Part shown: piece by piece, positions 1-12,859 of the stretch
Layout of the letters: the number at the start of each line of letters is the position of its first letter
Numbering within the stretch: the stretch's first letter is position 1
DNA from: Tigriopus japonicus
Taxonomy: Eukaryota; Arthropoda; Copepoda; Harpacticoida; Harpacticidae
Length of the DNA: 64,000 nucleotides
Reading direction: 5' to 3'
Assembly: GCA_010645155.1 (NCBI GenBank)
Contig: JAAGOF010000188.1
Coordinates: 62,001-126,000, forward strand
Notes under the pieces: generated by a model
What the model was told of the DNA's origin: nothing
What the model saw: the letters and a program-made list of their open reading frames with translations, nothing else
Database searches by the model: none
Translations under genes and position numbers: made by a program

Positions 1-224
1 AAAGAATCTTTATCTGCCATATCGCCTCAATATTGTACACATCATGTTTGGGATTCCCACAATCCCTCCAAAATACCTATGCATCTTATACTACGTACAA
101 GTGTCGTTTATTCCCTTTTTCAATATGTGAATATTACAGCAAACAAACCTTAAAATTGGGTGAGGCCCGGGGATATCTTGCGAATAAATACATGTTTCAA
201 AGTATGATTTCGATCAGGAGAGCC

Positions 225-230
225 TTTATT
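225..230 (-). promoter_or_regulatory. Candidate poly(A) signal of the SENP gene
   Basis: The minus strand reads AATAAA 6 bases after the TAA stop (237-239). It implies a 3' UTR of only a few tens of bases. No cleavage site can be seen directly. Confidence 0.45.
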
Positions 231-236
231 TACTTC

Positions 237-3035
237 TTATGGATGGAGGAGCACTCCTGAGACGATTTCGTAAATCATTCTCTTTCTAAAGTAGGGCATA
301 TCCTGTTGATCGAAGGTGATCTTTGAATTCCGTGAAAGGTATTCGGCAAATTTACACGCAAACATGCCACAATCCGATCCGTTCATCTGCTGTGGAATAT
401 CCTTGACACAAACGGCTTCGAAATTGGAAGTGTCATATTCGCTTTTCTTCTTATCTCGGTGCTCATCCTCCAAATACTGTAGGACAGCCTTCAGGCATCG
501 CTTATTGTCCCCCAACATACTATCGTAGTAATAGACCCCCGGTTTTCTCAAATCCACAACTGCCAAGCACCAATGCATGCCCAGATGAACGGGAATGAGC
601 AACAGGTCAAAGCTAAAAATGTCCACTTTCTTGGTCCATCTTTTAACCGGGGCGTGTCCAGATTGAACGATTTTAGGGTAGAAGAACGTATTGAAGGCAT
701 AGACATTGGGCCAGTTGTCCGTGGTTTTGGAGCGTTCACAAATCAGCTGCATGTAAAAGTTGATGACTTCATCGTTGAGCCAATTGAGACCCTTGAGGGT
801 GTCTACATCTTTCCTTGAGATGGCAATATTGAATCGGTCGATCAAGGGTTGACCTCTAGAAGAGCAAGCGTTATTGATAATTTCTTCCATTTCGGACGTG
901 ATCTCTGGTAATTGTTCTTCTTCTTCCTCGTCTTGAACTTCCTCAATTGGAATCTCCGTGATTTCCAACGTCTTTTTCATCCGTTGAGCCAGAGCTTCCT
1001 CCAATTTTTGGGTACGTTCTTGTGCATGTTCCAATCGAGTTTGGGCTTGAACCACTTTGCGTTCGCGTTCACGTGCATTGGCACTGTATTGACTCTGGAT
1101 TCGCTCCAAGAAGTCGTCTTTCGTTATGGGTTTCAGTTTGAGATCAGCCTCTAGGGTGTTTAGCCTAGGGATTCGGGGCTCTGGAGCGCGTTTCAACTCA
1201 GGACTGGTGGCATATTTTTCAAGGATCTCCACGATATCATCATCGGGACCTTTGGGGATGGGTCTTTGGAATGATTTCTCGGTGTCTTCATCATCCACGA
1301 GATTGATCAGTTCTGGTTTTGGACCAGGAGTCAAGAACCTGTCCCTGAAGGACGCCTTCAATTGTCGACTCGTCTCTGGCGATTGAGTATTGACAGCCAC
1401 AGCACCTCGACTCAGAATGGTCTCCGATCGTCGTTGAAAGAACGGAGATTCTCCAAAGAGATTCAAACCTGGAGTTCGGGTAAAAGACGTACCAGAGTCA
1501 TCTTTTTGGAATGACTTCAAAAACTGGGCGTATCTTATCTTGCTACTCAGATCGACACATTGGTCTTCGGCTTGTTGGCGAAGAACTAAGCGTTTGTTCT
1601 TGGACATGGGACTGAAAAAACGAGACACCGGGCTTTGGATTCCCAAGCGTTTCAAGTAATAATTTCCGTGTTTCGGGGGTCGGGAGAAATCTCGAGCGAC
1701 ACAAGCGGCCGGATGTTTGGCTTTGAGTCGTTCCATGATCTTCAAAGGCTCATTAGTTCTAGCTCGATCAGCTTTGGAAAAGATATGAGGTGTGCCCGTG
1801 GATTCAAAGCGAAAAGGGTGAATTGCTTCAACATCGGGCTCAGGCTCCAAATCAATGAGCTCGGGGACAGTAACTACTGGCTTTTTCTTCTCGTTATCAC
1901 GATTTTTCGTCTTCTTATTTAACTCATTCTTCGCTCCTGCGGTCGACGAGTCGCCTCGAAGCGGTCCATCAGGATTGGATCTAGAGGACTTTGTGGGATT
2001 GGTGCCCAATCCAGATTTCGATCTTTGTCCCGATGGATTGGACCCAGTCGATGTTTGCGTACCACTATTGGACGTCCGTTTGGCCATTCGAGAATCGTAA
2101 GTCATTTCAATCCTGAAAAGGGATTTTAACATGAAAATACTCTTTATTGCGTTATGATTGCACATTGGATATTTACAGTTATTTGTCATGCTGAGTGTAC
2201 ATCAATTGTAAATGTAAATAATAGAAAAACAATCAAGATTGTTGTTTAAAAACACTTAGAGATTCAAGAATACGCTTGCCACTAATTGAGATTGATTTTC
2301 TGCGAGTGGCGTTTCTTGACATAAGAAATCTTGGATTTTAAAATTATGGCATTTTTTCTATCCTATGGCCTCTACATCTTGTGGCCAACAAGGAATAAAA
2401 TATTCAGTCTTCATGCCGGATTTAAGATTACTTCGCACAGAAATAACCATCGAAAGAACGAATTTAAGTGCTAGTTCACTTTTGCGTCTTTTCTTGGCAA
2501 CAAAAAATGTTTAAACAAAACCAAGTTTTTTTTCAACTACATCATCCTTATATTTAGAGATATGCCTATAGCAGGAGCATTTTGTATTGATTGCATAATG
2601 TAGTAAAATATAGATGTTACAAAATCTCGATTTAAGAATACTTTTGGTCTTGACGGATGTCTACGCTTTTGGCCTATAAACAGGGACAACTAGAGTCTCT
2701 AGGGACTCCGTTCAGATTAAGTAGCCGCTGCTGGCCAAAATACTTTTTCCATCTTACTTGAACTGAATCAATCCTTGATTTTTTTTTCACACTTACTCGG
2801 GTTTAGAGTTCCTTGAATCCCTGGAGGCGGAGTCTTCATGATTTCGTGTTTTGTTACGACCCCAAAGCATATCCGTGACGGTATTGTAGGCGTGTCGGAG
2901 GGCGTCTCTAATGGACAAATTCGAACTCACGGATTCGCCTTGAGAATTTAAGCGCAAGCGTTTAGCGCTCGAAGAAGAAGATGGCGTTGGATCCGCGACA
3001 CCGCGAGATCGCTTGGATCCCGAAGAATGGGCCAT
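237..3035 (-). CDS. SENP1: SENP1/Ulp1-type SUMO-specific cysteine protease
   Basis: Two coding exons, 3035-2797 and 2112-237, joined in phase 2 at GTAAGT and TTTTCAG sites, give 704 aa. The C-terminal third is a C48 peptidase domain. It has the entry motif LNWLNDEVINFYM, His593 in GMHW, Asp610 in YYDSM, the oxyanion Gln655 and the nucleophile Cys661 in GSDCGM, so the full catalytic set is present. By family knowledge it matures SUMO precursors and removes SUMO from nuclear proteins. The N-terminal half is low-complexity, basic and serine-rich (SKRSRG and SAKRLRL look like nuclear signals). An arginine/glutamine-rich coiled coil precedes an acidic EEEEE run before the protease domain. I chose the Met at 3035 (MAHSSGSK); the frame stays open to another Met at 3179, so the start is less certain than the rest. 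SENP1 and SENP2 are not separable by eye. Confidence 0.94.
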
Positions 3036-5359
3036 CAAGTCTAAAGGTGCATTCGGGGGTGGAACTGGATCCTGGAGGCACAGATATCTAAGCGTCCCCC
3101 TAAATTCACTGAGAGTTGAGAGGTTCTCTTGTGTATGACGAAAATCAAGAGGGCTAGAGATGCGACTGAGAGTTTGCAAAGCTCGAATAGGGTCGAGTTT
3201 TGAGATCGAAGCCCGAGCTTTCTGAAATGGAAGGGGAAGGGGAAAAAAAGGGGAAATTGAGTGGCTAGGATTTAAAGATAAACACCTATTGGAACGAAAG
3301 GGCCCCTAGCCGAAGCCATAATTCTCTTTGGGGCGGTTTGGAAAACCTTCAACTTTTATTTCAAATTCCATTTTTTTAATGAAAGTCTGCTTCTGTTTTT
3401 TTCGATACCGCAAAGTAATAGTTTTGTCTTTGACCCAATCGTATGGATTGTAAGCAAGATCAAAATTTAGCATCGTGCTCTCATATCGGGGTTTTTATCA
3501 AGCAAACAGGTAGACGGAGTTCCCGAGGAGCTTGCACCATGCCTGCACTGGAAAAGACACAAAACGCGCAATATTTCAAGTTAATGTACGCACAAAGTAA
3601 CCCAATGTCCTATTTGATGTAAAGTATTGTAAAACTGACACGTTAATTCAACATTACATGTTATGCTCAATATCTTCACTGATTCTAAATTTGGTCTCTT
3701 CACGAGTACTTGCCGAATGCAGGCGGGGCTTGAGAGATCTCTACACTGGGCGCCCATTGACTGAGCCCACTGAGCGACGTACAACAAGCCCAATTGATTG
3801 GACAAAATTTAATAAGTCTGAACTCTGAATTGAAATGCATTGGTAAAAAAAGATATTCTATGAATTTGGGAGGGATTGATAAAAAAGATCAAGTTTTATA
3901 TTTTAATTGTCAGGGTTTTGCAATTTCTTTGCAAAATTGTGTCCAGAAAATTTGCTCCTCAAACCAGTGCCATGGTGCAACGGCTCGCTTTATTTCGGAT
4001 TCGAGTCAAAATTCGCTCTAGCTCTACCTCTGATCATTCAGTAGGTTGCGGGTGCTTCCAACCCTTGCCGATTTTCTGACGAGCAATATTACAAAGCTTG
4101 TGTGATTCCGAAACAAAACATTCCGCAACAAATACATTAAATAGCTCTAAAACTATTAACTTTATCAGTTTGCTTTAGCTTTGATATGTTTGAAAATTTG
4201 TGCTATCATAAAAATAAAATGATTGGCAATTTTTGATGCAAGGACCATTTTTCATTTGAATTAATTAAGCTAATCAAATGAAATATATTATTAGACTTTG
4301 AGATCAGGGTCAACTTTAGTGTTTGACATAAAACATAAAACACTCCCATAGACCTTTGAACGGAATGAACAGGTTGAGAGGCCGCCCAGCATTGTCCATG
4401 CACCAAAGCAGAGACAAAATTCAGGATGATAAAAAACTGTGCAAAATATATGAAATGAACTAATGTAGCAGCGTCATATTGCTTTATCTATATCAAATTG
4501 TATGTTTGTTATATTGATGGCACATTTACTTCAATGAAAACCACTAATATGAAGGCACAATGCTAAATTTTGACCCTATTCTGGCGGCTTTTATCTCCCC
4601 ACCGTCTTTTGAAAGTTCTTTTCAAACCATTCATCAACATCCTCAGAGCAGAACTAGTAATTTTTTTAACTAAGAAGTAAAAAACTAAATTACATTGTTT
4701 GAAAAAAATGTATGTTTGATCTCATGCACACTATGCAACCCCACCTTACCATGGTAAAGAAAATGTCATGTTTTGTGTAGATTTTTATCTTTATTCACTC
4801 AAACACAATGTGGCAAACATAAGAGCTTAAAAGCAAAAAAATGGAAAATATGAAAAATAGTTACAAAAACAAGACATCCTAAATGCCAAAACAGAAAATC
4901 ATTAGTATTATTATAAGGGGTAAGGCATGGTTAAGTGTTTTCTTTGTTTGACATAGGAATAGCTGCAATTCTATCTGGGCTGAGTATCACCATAAAAACT
5001 TAACTTTTTGGAGTCAAAGGTTAGTATTGAATCATCTGTCAACACAAGGTATTACCAATATATACCATTGGCAACCATTGGCTGACTCTTCTGCAATTTG
5101 AGTTGTCATGTTTTTAATTTATTGGTGTAGGAACCAAAAATAAATTTCATAGCTTAAGATGCAAAAAAGTATACCTAAGCCAAGTAATACAATCACCCTG
5201 GGTGCATATTGCAGTGGGTCTTTTTGTGATGCTATTCATTTCAGACTAATCTGTTAATCACTCTCAGCCCAGCATCAGAAAATTTCGTTCATGTCTTCTA
5301 CTGGATTCCAGTTGTAATGGACGAGTGCAATTGACTGGAATTGAATAGCTGGGGATTTT

Positions 5360-5415
5360 NNNNNNNNNNNNNNNNNNNNNNNNNNNNNNNNNNNNNNNNN
5401 NNNNNNNNNNNNNNN
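5360..5415. other. Assembly gap (56 Ns)
   Basis: A run of 56 unknown bases in intergenic DNA. The true length is unknown. Local order across it depends on scaffolding. Confidence 0.99.
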
Positions 5416-5825
5416 AAAACTAAATTAAACTTCTCAAGCCTGATTACTGATTCACATTCTTCGTTATGACGTTATGAAGAACTTTTCCTTGGCATTGCAA
5501 ACTTAAATCATGAAACACTCGGGCCTTTTCTGACCCATCCCTAGCCAGTTTGGCCCCCAAATCCTTAGCTGAATCCATTCAACTACACTCATCTATCCTA
5601 AGGTGTCATTTTTCTCTTTGCACATGGTATCTAACAGTAATGTGTTTCGAACCAAGAGTGCTGCCAGTTTTGACTCGGAAGTTTATCCCTGTTAAAAAGG
5701 GCAGGTTGTATTGAACTTTTTGCAAAGACCTTAACAGGGACCAATTTGGCAATACTCGAACTTGTTCGATTTTGAGTTCCATCGATATAAAAATGGATTT
5801 CGAGTTGGCAGTGCTGCCATATTTT

Positions 5826-6040
5826 CAGAACTGTTCAAAATACTTTGAAAAAGTATCTAGATAAGATAGTATTTTCGGCAAAGTATCTAGATAAAGATAG
5901 TTTAAGATACTGTCCCGAAAAAAGTATCTAGATAAAGATACTTTAAGATACTTCCCCGAAAAAAGTATTAGAGAAAGATAAAAAGATAAACTATCTTTTA
6001 TCTTTATCTTTTATCTAGATAAGATAATTGAACAGGTCTG
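5826..6040. mobile_element. hAT-type MITE with 8-bp target duplication
   Basis: A 215-bp element begins CAGAACTGTTCAA and ends TTGAACAGGTCTG, so its terminal inverted repeats match at 12 of 13 bases. It is flanked on both sides by CATATTTT (5818-5825 and 6041-6048), an 8-bp duplication as made by hAT transposases, and it has the CAG...CTG ends common in that superfamily. The interior is repeats of AAGTATCTAGATAAAGATA with TTTAAGATAC and CCCGAAAA. It encodes no transposase, so it is non-autonomous. Confidence 0.85.
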
Positions 6041-6507
6041 CATATTTTATGGTAGATAAGGTCTGTTACTTGTCGAAAAGTTTAGTTGTGGTCAGCATTT
6101 TGACACTAAAAACCAAAATGGCAAAACTCTACCAAAAATCCAACTTTCATTTTATGACATATATATCACATATATTATATATACTTATTTGATCTGAGGT
6201 TTTACCTTTGTTACAAAAAAATCACCCAACCTTTTTTAAAATGTTTTGAGATCATCCGAAAGAGCATGAGATTCTCTCAACCTCTTTCCAATCACCGTTC
6301 ATTTGAGTGGAAGTCGTACTTGAACGCCGTCCTCTTTCTCTGTCTCCGTCTCCGTCTCCTTCAGCTCCGACTCGCTCAATCTCTCTCTTTCTCTCAAACT
6401 GACCGAGTTCGTGAGGGCTGATTAGTGATTGCAGGCAGTCGACACGCCGCCAAATCCCGCCCAACACACTGACAAACACACACACTCACTGGCGAACAAA
6501 TATACAT

Positions 6508-6516
6508 TTATAAAAT
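6508..6516 (+). promoter_or_regulatory. Possible TATA element of the PP6 subunit gene
   Basis: TTATAAAAT lies about 95 bases upstream of the start codon at 6607, in a plausible place for a short 5' UTR. The surroundings are AT-rich, so chance is not excluded. Confidence 0.3.
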
Positions 6517-6606
6517 AAAGTGAGACTAATCTCCGTCCTTTTAATCTTGTGACCATTCGCGAGTCTCTTTGGTCTCGTTGGCTTTGGTTTGTCTGTGGGT
6601 GGGATC

Positions 6607-9600
6607 ATGTTTTGGGAATGCAATTCGGTGAGCTCGTCCCAATTGGAGAGCTTGCTGGAGAAGGAATCCGTGGGATTGGCCGAGATCCTCGAGCAAGAAG
6701 ATGTCATTCAAGAGTGCAAAAACCAGAACAAGAAACTCATCGACTTGTAAGTCACATACTGAGCTTGGAATCGCGAATTTTCTTTAGCAGTTCCCTTAGC
6801 CAAGCTCAATCCTGATGTAATTGTTAATCCTTTATTAAAAGCTTACCCCATAATTTCTTAACGCGGTCGACCTGACGCTCAAATCACGCCTGGGTCAGTT
6901 TTTTACGGTTTTTAGATAACATGTAGTGTGTCAGGAAGCATTTAGGGTTATTTTATGCTTTGTCAGCATAAGCTCAATTTTGCAAATTGAAGGAAATGAA
7001 CTTGTTCTTGCTCTCTTTTGACGAAAAATTTAATATAATTATAAAAAGATATGCAAATTTTGATCATGCTCTTGCGTTTAATAAACCGCAGAGAAGTTTA
7101 AGGTAGCTTGCTGATGTTGGTATTGGCCAGCTTTGCTTGAGAATCGAGGTGCTCGAACGTTTGACAGCGGATCGACTGAAACAAAACTGGTACAAACTTG
7201 TGCAAGGATGGATGACGTTCTCACACATTCTCCTGTCAGGCTTGTTGGCTTGTTTTGTCGTCTATTATAACCATTTGTGATGGTAATGTAATTGTAATTT
7301 GTAATGTAATTGTAATTAATTACATTTTTGATGAAGTAATTGTAATTGATTACATTTTTCAAGTAATTGACACAACTCTGAAGACAAGGCGATCTTAAGA
7401 TTTCAAAATGTTTCCCCTAAGTGAGACACATGTGGCCAAATGTGACATTTTTTCATATCAAAAAGTGACATTTTTAGGCCAACAAATAACTTTGTAGCAA
7501 GCTCTTGCGAACAAAGTGGAACTTTGAGCAAGGAATATTTCAACTTCATGGCTCAGTAACTTTATCCGAACCCTTGTTATGACACTGTCGCTCAATCGGC
7601 AAGATCCCTTAAACATCATTATGTATATTATACCTTTCCTTGTTTATGTTAATAACCCACTACAATATTGTGATTTATGTATCAATATTTTGATTAATTT
7701 CAGCTTGTGTCAGCCTGAGATGTTGAAAGAGCTCATCAATTTGGTGGTTCTGGAGCCAAGTGCAGCTTTAGACGAATCCGAGCGGTTCAAGTTGCCGAAT
7801 ATCGCGTCGGAGATCTTAACTTGCGAGAATCAGGCGTTGACGTTGCATATCGCTTCCGAAGAGTCGTTGCTCCAGCACTTGTACACGTTCGTCGATCAAC
7901 CTCCACCGCTCAATCCACTCCTGTCCTCATTCTTTAGCAAGGCCTTTGCCGCTTTACTCGTCCGTAAATCGGATCAGGTTAGGTCTAAATTCCAGATTTA
8001 CACGGAGAGGTTTAATAGGATGTCGATAAGCTAGATATTCTATTAAGAGGTCTTTCAGCAATATTGATAATTTAAGGGATTGGGGGTGGATGTCTATCAA
8101 TGTAGGAAAACCAGGGAGCCATGGGAAATCAGGGTTGGTTTGGTGAGAAATGGGTTTCGTTTTTGGCTTCCGAAGCCAAGCACTTTTAACTTATGCTAGT
8201 GTGCTTACAATTTAAACTTGACAAATCAATGCATTGCAAGTTTCCGCCTCTCTTTTTGTTCGCTTTCTCAAGGGCTGTGAATGCATACAAGAAATGTAAT
8301 GGTCTATTAAAGCATAATATAAATTGGATTATTTTGTCCAAAATTACCGAACCGGGCAGTTTAAACCAACCCTGATCAATGGTGTAAATAGTTTTTCAAG
8401 ATGTGAAAAAAGCGGAGATGTCCAGACTAGGACATTCCCTTACTTTTCGACGGCAAAGATTGCTGTAAATGACCTGTTTCTATCAATTGTTTGTAGGATT
8501 GGTACAACTACCAAGTGGGCTACCTCAAAGTTTTCGAATTCTTGAAGACCAAACCCGTGGTAAAAGACTTCTTGCGTCATATCGGAACGTCATCCATCTC
8601 AGACTTGATTCTCACTTTGGTCACTTGCGGGGATGACACCACCGTTCGACCCATGCTCCTCAACGTGAGACATTTTCCATTCTATTTTTGCCCTATAATT
8701 ATTAGAGGTCTTTACTTTTTACCTTACCCTGATTCTAGTGGTTGGATGAAAGTCGATTAGTTCAATCCATCATCGAGCTGCTCCATCCCAAGTTTTCCCG
8801 CGATACCCATGATAATGCCTCGCAGCTCCTCATCGCCATTTTTCCCATGGCTCGTGAAGAAGAATATCAAACGGTCACGGAGAAAGTCGAAGATCCCCTG
8901 TTGCAGACCTTGGAGGATCCGGCCACGGTCGATCTTCTCCTCGAGGTCATGTTCACGCCTCATCCGGAAACGGAAACCTATTGCGAGAGCTCAATCATCA
9001 ATGGCATAACCATTCTTTTGTCGCTCTTAAAGGCCCGGAATACTAAATCTACCGAGTCCACCACGGCCTTAGGTAAGTGAAATGGATCTAATTAAATGCA
9101 CGGAGGGCGTATAAGTGGTTTTTTTAAAGGGTTTTCTGCGGCCACCTATCATGCGGGCACGGCTGTGCCGGATAGTGAGGTCACGACACCGGAAGAAGCG
9201 GCCCGACAAAAGCGCATCCTCGTGGCCACTATCAATTCCATCCTGCCCAAGTTACCTGACTTTACGGATCTGCTCATCAATCCACCGCCCAAAAACGCCA
9301 TGAACACAACGGCAGGACCTTTGGACCCGCCTTTGGGTGCCACAAGACTTAGTAAGTTTTCCACATTAGAAATCAAACAAGTATTTTTTGACTAACATTT
9401 TTTTGTTTGATTCGAAATAATTATACTTACATTTATTTTGTGCGAATGAATTTGACTCTAGGAACTGATTTAGGATATTGAATTTTAGGTGTGGCTAAGC
9501 TTGTTAGTGCCCTGATTGAGACCAATCATAGAGACGTTCACCTGAAATTGATCGAGTGCAAAACTATTGATATCCTCTTGGTAAGATTACCGCTACTTTT

Positions 9601-12251
9601 GAAGCAATAAGCAAAAAAGTATTTTAATCCTGTTCCCGAACAGGATCTGTTCTTCAAATACTCCCTTAACAACTTCCTCCATTCTCATGTGGAGCAATGC
9701 ATCAAAAAAGTGTTCAGCTTTAAGCCCATTTCCATTCAAGAAGAGGCCGACGAAACCAAGACTCTCAGCCAAACCGCATCCGAAGAGAATCCGACCCAAG
9801 TAATTGAAGACTGATTCAAGTTGATATTTGAACTTCAAAATAAAACTAACATTCTCTTTTCATGAACAGGAAACTCCAGATGAATCCAAACCTGAAGAGG
9901 AAACTGAGACGAAAGAAGAAGACACTCCTCCAGATCCTGGCCCGAAAACTCCAGAAGGCCAAGAAAATGCGACAGAATCCAAAGCGGAAGAAACCGAAGA
10001 TACCATGGACACAACCGTTCCATTGGAAGATGGACCTCTTGATTCCACGGGCGAGTCAGATTCACCGGCCAAACCTTATGAGAACCCTCTTCTTGACCAT
10101 GTAAATAGCATGTTATTGAAGGGATTATTAACCGGGGATGATTGACAATTCTTAATTAATTGCTCCAGTTAATTGCTCAATGCCATTTGGTGGAGAAGAT
10201 CCTCAAGGGATTTGAATTGAACTCTGAGGAGGAAGCCAAAAGGAAACAGGCCTACATGGGTCATTTGCTCACGATCGCCAACTCTTTGGTAAGAGACTCA
10301 TGGTTGAAATAGGTCAGGTTAGGTTTGAACTTTGAAATGATACTGACTTTTTTTTTTGGATAGGTTGAGCTTTTAGACAAGAGTGAATGCAGCGAATTTA
10401 TCCGAAATGTGATGAACTCATGTGAAGACACCTCCAGCAATTGGGACTCGTTCGTGAAGGAGAAATTGGTGGAGTTCAATGAGAGAAACAAGATCGTTCA
10501 TCGCTACAACTATAGCAACTCCATGAACAGCTTGGACGAGGATGGGTTCAAAGATATGCAATTTGCCCAAGATAACACTCAGCAAGCGGTAAGAAGAGGT
10601 TTTGATATCATGGAACTGCTTTTGGGATGTATAAAGCCAAAATGTTTGGGTTCCAGAATTTTTCAAACTATCAGATGCAAGAGATGTCCGAGCATTTCTT
10701 TGATTCTTTCGGTATCAATAACGAAGAGTTCAACAACGACTCCGATCCAAGGTAAGTTAGGGAAATATTCATACTCACTCTATTACTTTTAGAAGAGTAC
10801 AAACTTTTTATTTTCGTCGCTTTCGTCGCGCATGTGATATGTGGAGAGATTATGCTTTATAGCCTCACGCACGTTTACTTTAAAAACAGTAGCCCAAAAA
10901 CTATCAAGGTTTCTTGGTGTTTTTACCGATGTTTCCGATTGCTTATTTCAAAACATTTTTTGCTTCCCCTTTTTTTGAAATTTTTCTTCGTCAATATTTA
11001 TCAAACGCGATCATTTATACTTAGTCTTTTTGAGAGCTTGAAAAAACATCTCTTTATTTTTTATTCATTTTTTTCAGTGCCTTGGCTAACGCCAAGAATA
11101 TCACCAATATCAGTTTTGGTTTGGATGATGACACTGGAGACGACAGTGCCAAAGAAATGTTTGATGCAGTTTGCAATCAGCGAGTTGGAAAACTTCCACC
11201 AATGTCAGGTAAGCTATTGTTTTAGTCAATTATTGATGGTCATGGATGATTGATATTGGTTTGGTTTAGGTGATGACATTGATGATTCCGAGGATATGTG
11301 GGAAAATAAGACACGCGAGATCAATTTTGCCACCAATATTGAGCCCATCCCGAAACAAAGTGTGACGCAAATCAACTCCTCCGATGAGGAGGATCGTGAT
11401 GAAGATGATGACGACGACGATGAAGACACCAATGATGATGAGGCCAACACCAGAAGTAACTCATCAAAGTCTTCCTCAGAAAAGAAAATGGATATAGACA
11501 ATGGTAAGAAAGACAGAGACCTCCAAATGGGTCAGGTACTAGATAATATTATATAAAGACATACAAGTAAATATCAACTTGAGACTGTGACTGCGTACAT
11601 ACAGCCATGCATAAGCAAAGAAGCAACATTTCTTTTCAATCTTTAAATTGTATTTTACGAGAAATTAAAATTTCCATCATCAACACATGATTTCTCATTC
11701 ATTCACAATACCAATTTTGGCACATCAAGCTTTAGCGACATAAGCCGATATAAATTAAATGTGTCGAATTTATTATTTTTGAGAAGATCTGAGTTTAACG
11801 ATTTTCCCTCTAAAGCTTTTCTTTTGGATTTTTCCAGTACATTTAACGGCCTAAAACAAACTTTCTAAAGCCTATTTTGGCCATAGGTTTTTTACTTTCA
11901 AACACTTTTTGGCACTTTCCCATTCTTTCTGTAGCTTGGCCTACTCCTGATGAGGTGGAAGATGTGCCATCTGCCATGAGCCACACAACAACAAGCATGG
12001 AGACGGGCAATCCGTGGGACTCGGTTGGCAATCCCACGACGACGTCCCCCGTGAAATCTCCGCCCACGGTTTCACCCGTCGCCGAAACGGGTTGGGCGGA
12101 TTTCGACAACAATCTGACGACAACAGCAACCTCGACCGATGACTCGAATACGGGTTCTGCTCCTAGTCAGGATGGTGAGTAATTGATATTGGAAGTGGTT
12201 TTAGGTTGGAAATACAAGATTGGATGGTTTTTAATTGCAGAATCCTCGTGA
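6607..12251 (+). CDS. PPP6R: PP6 regulatory subunit, SAPS family
   Basis: Fifteen exons: 6607-6746, 7704-7977, 8497-8664, 8739-9072, 9130-9351, 9489-9580, 9644-9799, 9870-10100, 10169-10288, 10364-10588, 10657-10751, 11078-11208, 11270-11503, 11935-12174 and 12241-12251. All junctions have GT/AG and keep frame, giving 890 aa. The start MFWECNSVSSSQLESLLEK and EDVIQECKNQNKKLIDFL match the SAPS N-terminus. Further family blocks are NPLLSSFFSKAF, HIGTSSISDLILTLVTC, WLDESRLVQSIIELLHP, DLFFKYSLNNFLHSHVEQC and MGHLLTIANSLVELLD. By family knowledge this helical-repeat subunit binds PP6 catalytic subunit and directs its substrate choice. An acidic Glu/Pro/Thr-rich insert (about 9870-10100) interrupts the repeats. 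The tail has an acidic Asp run and Ser/Thr-rich DNPW-like sequence. Which vertebrate PPP6R1-3 it corresponds to cannot be told. Confidence 0.97.
7283..7369. repeat. TAATTGTAATT low-complexity repeat
   Basis: Within the first intron of the PP6 subunit gene, units of AATGTAATTGTAATT alternate with their reverse complement (ATTACATTTT). It looks like simple-sequence or decayed MITE DNA. No target duplication was found. Confidence 0.6.
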
Positions 12252-12853
12252 TGGAGAGCGACCTCTTATTTTAAATTTGCGTTTGATCTGGATTATGATT
12301 GATGAATTGGTCTGGAGTTTGCTCCAAGGGTGGTCCCAAGATGACTTTTTATCCGTTCTGAGGAGATTGGAGTCTTCATTGGCAACATTTTATTACGACT
12401 CTATAACAAACAAGCTTGCTTCTCTGTGATAGTCCATTTGTGGTAGTACCAAAAAGCGCACGTAAAAGAAGATATTTAAGTAAGGAAATATCTATGATCT
12501 CCCACCCATATCGATTGAAAAAAAAAACATTTGACCATTTGTTTGTTTGTGTGTGTGTACAATTAGAAGAAACAGGAACAACTTACTCTATCTATCTCTC
12601 TGCCCCGCCCCTCTTTGTCTGTCATCTCCACGCCCCAACCAAATTTCGAAGAGACAGGGAAAAGCATTTCTTCATCCAGATGCCCTTCTTCCCATTCATG
12701 CAAAGAAACCAAATTTGAATTGTACACGTTTCCAATGTGAGAGAAAAATACATGGCCATAAAGGGATTTCAAAGGCACACCTTCACTCGATTTAGTTTCA
12801 TAAAAGGCTACCTCCACCTTTGATACATTTTATGCGTGGGGTCTTTTAAGAAG

Positions 12854-12859
12854 AATAAA
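12854..12859 (+). promoter_or_regulatory. Candidate poly(A) signal of the PP6 subunit gene
   Basis: AATAAA about 600 bases after the stop codon. It would imply a 3' UTR of about 0.6 kb. It is the first perfect hexamer I noticed downstream. Confidence 0.3.

Larger units (their letters stand above)
3036..6606. other. Intergenic, AT-rich, with gap and MITE
   Basis: No supported gene lies between the SENP start and the PP6 subunit start, which point away from each other. Both promoters and 5' UTRs must lie here. The open frame to 3179 may be SENP 5' UTR or extra N-terminus. The stretch holds poly-T and poly-A runs, an N gap (5360-5415), a MITE (5826-6040) and a pyrimidine-rich tract at about 6330-6400 just upstream of the plus-strand gene. 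Confidence 0.6.
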
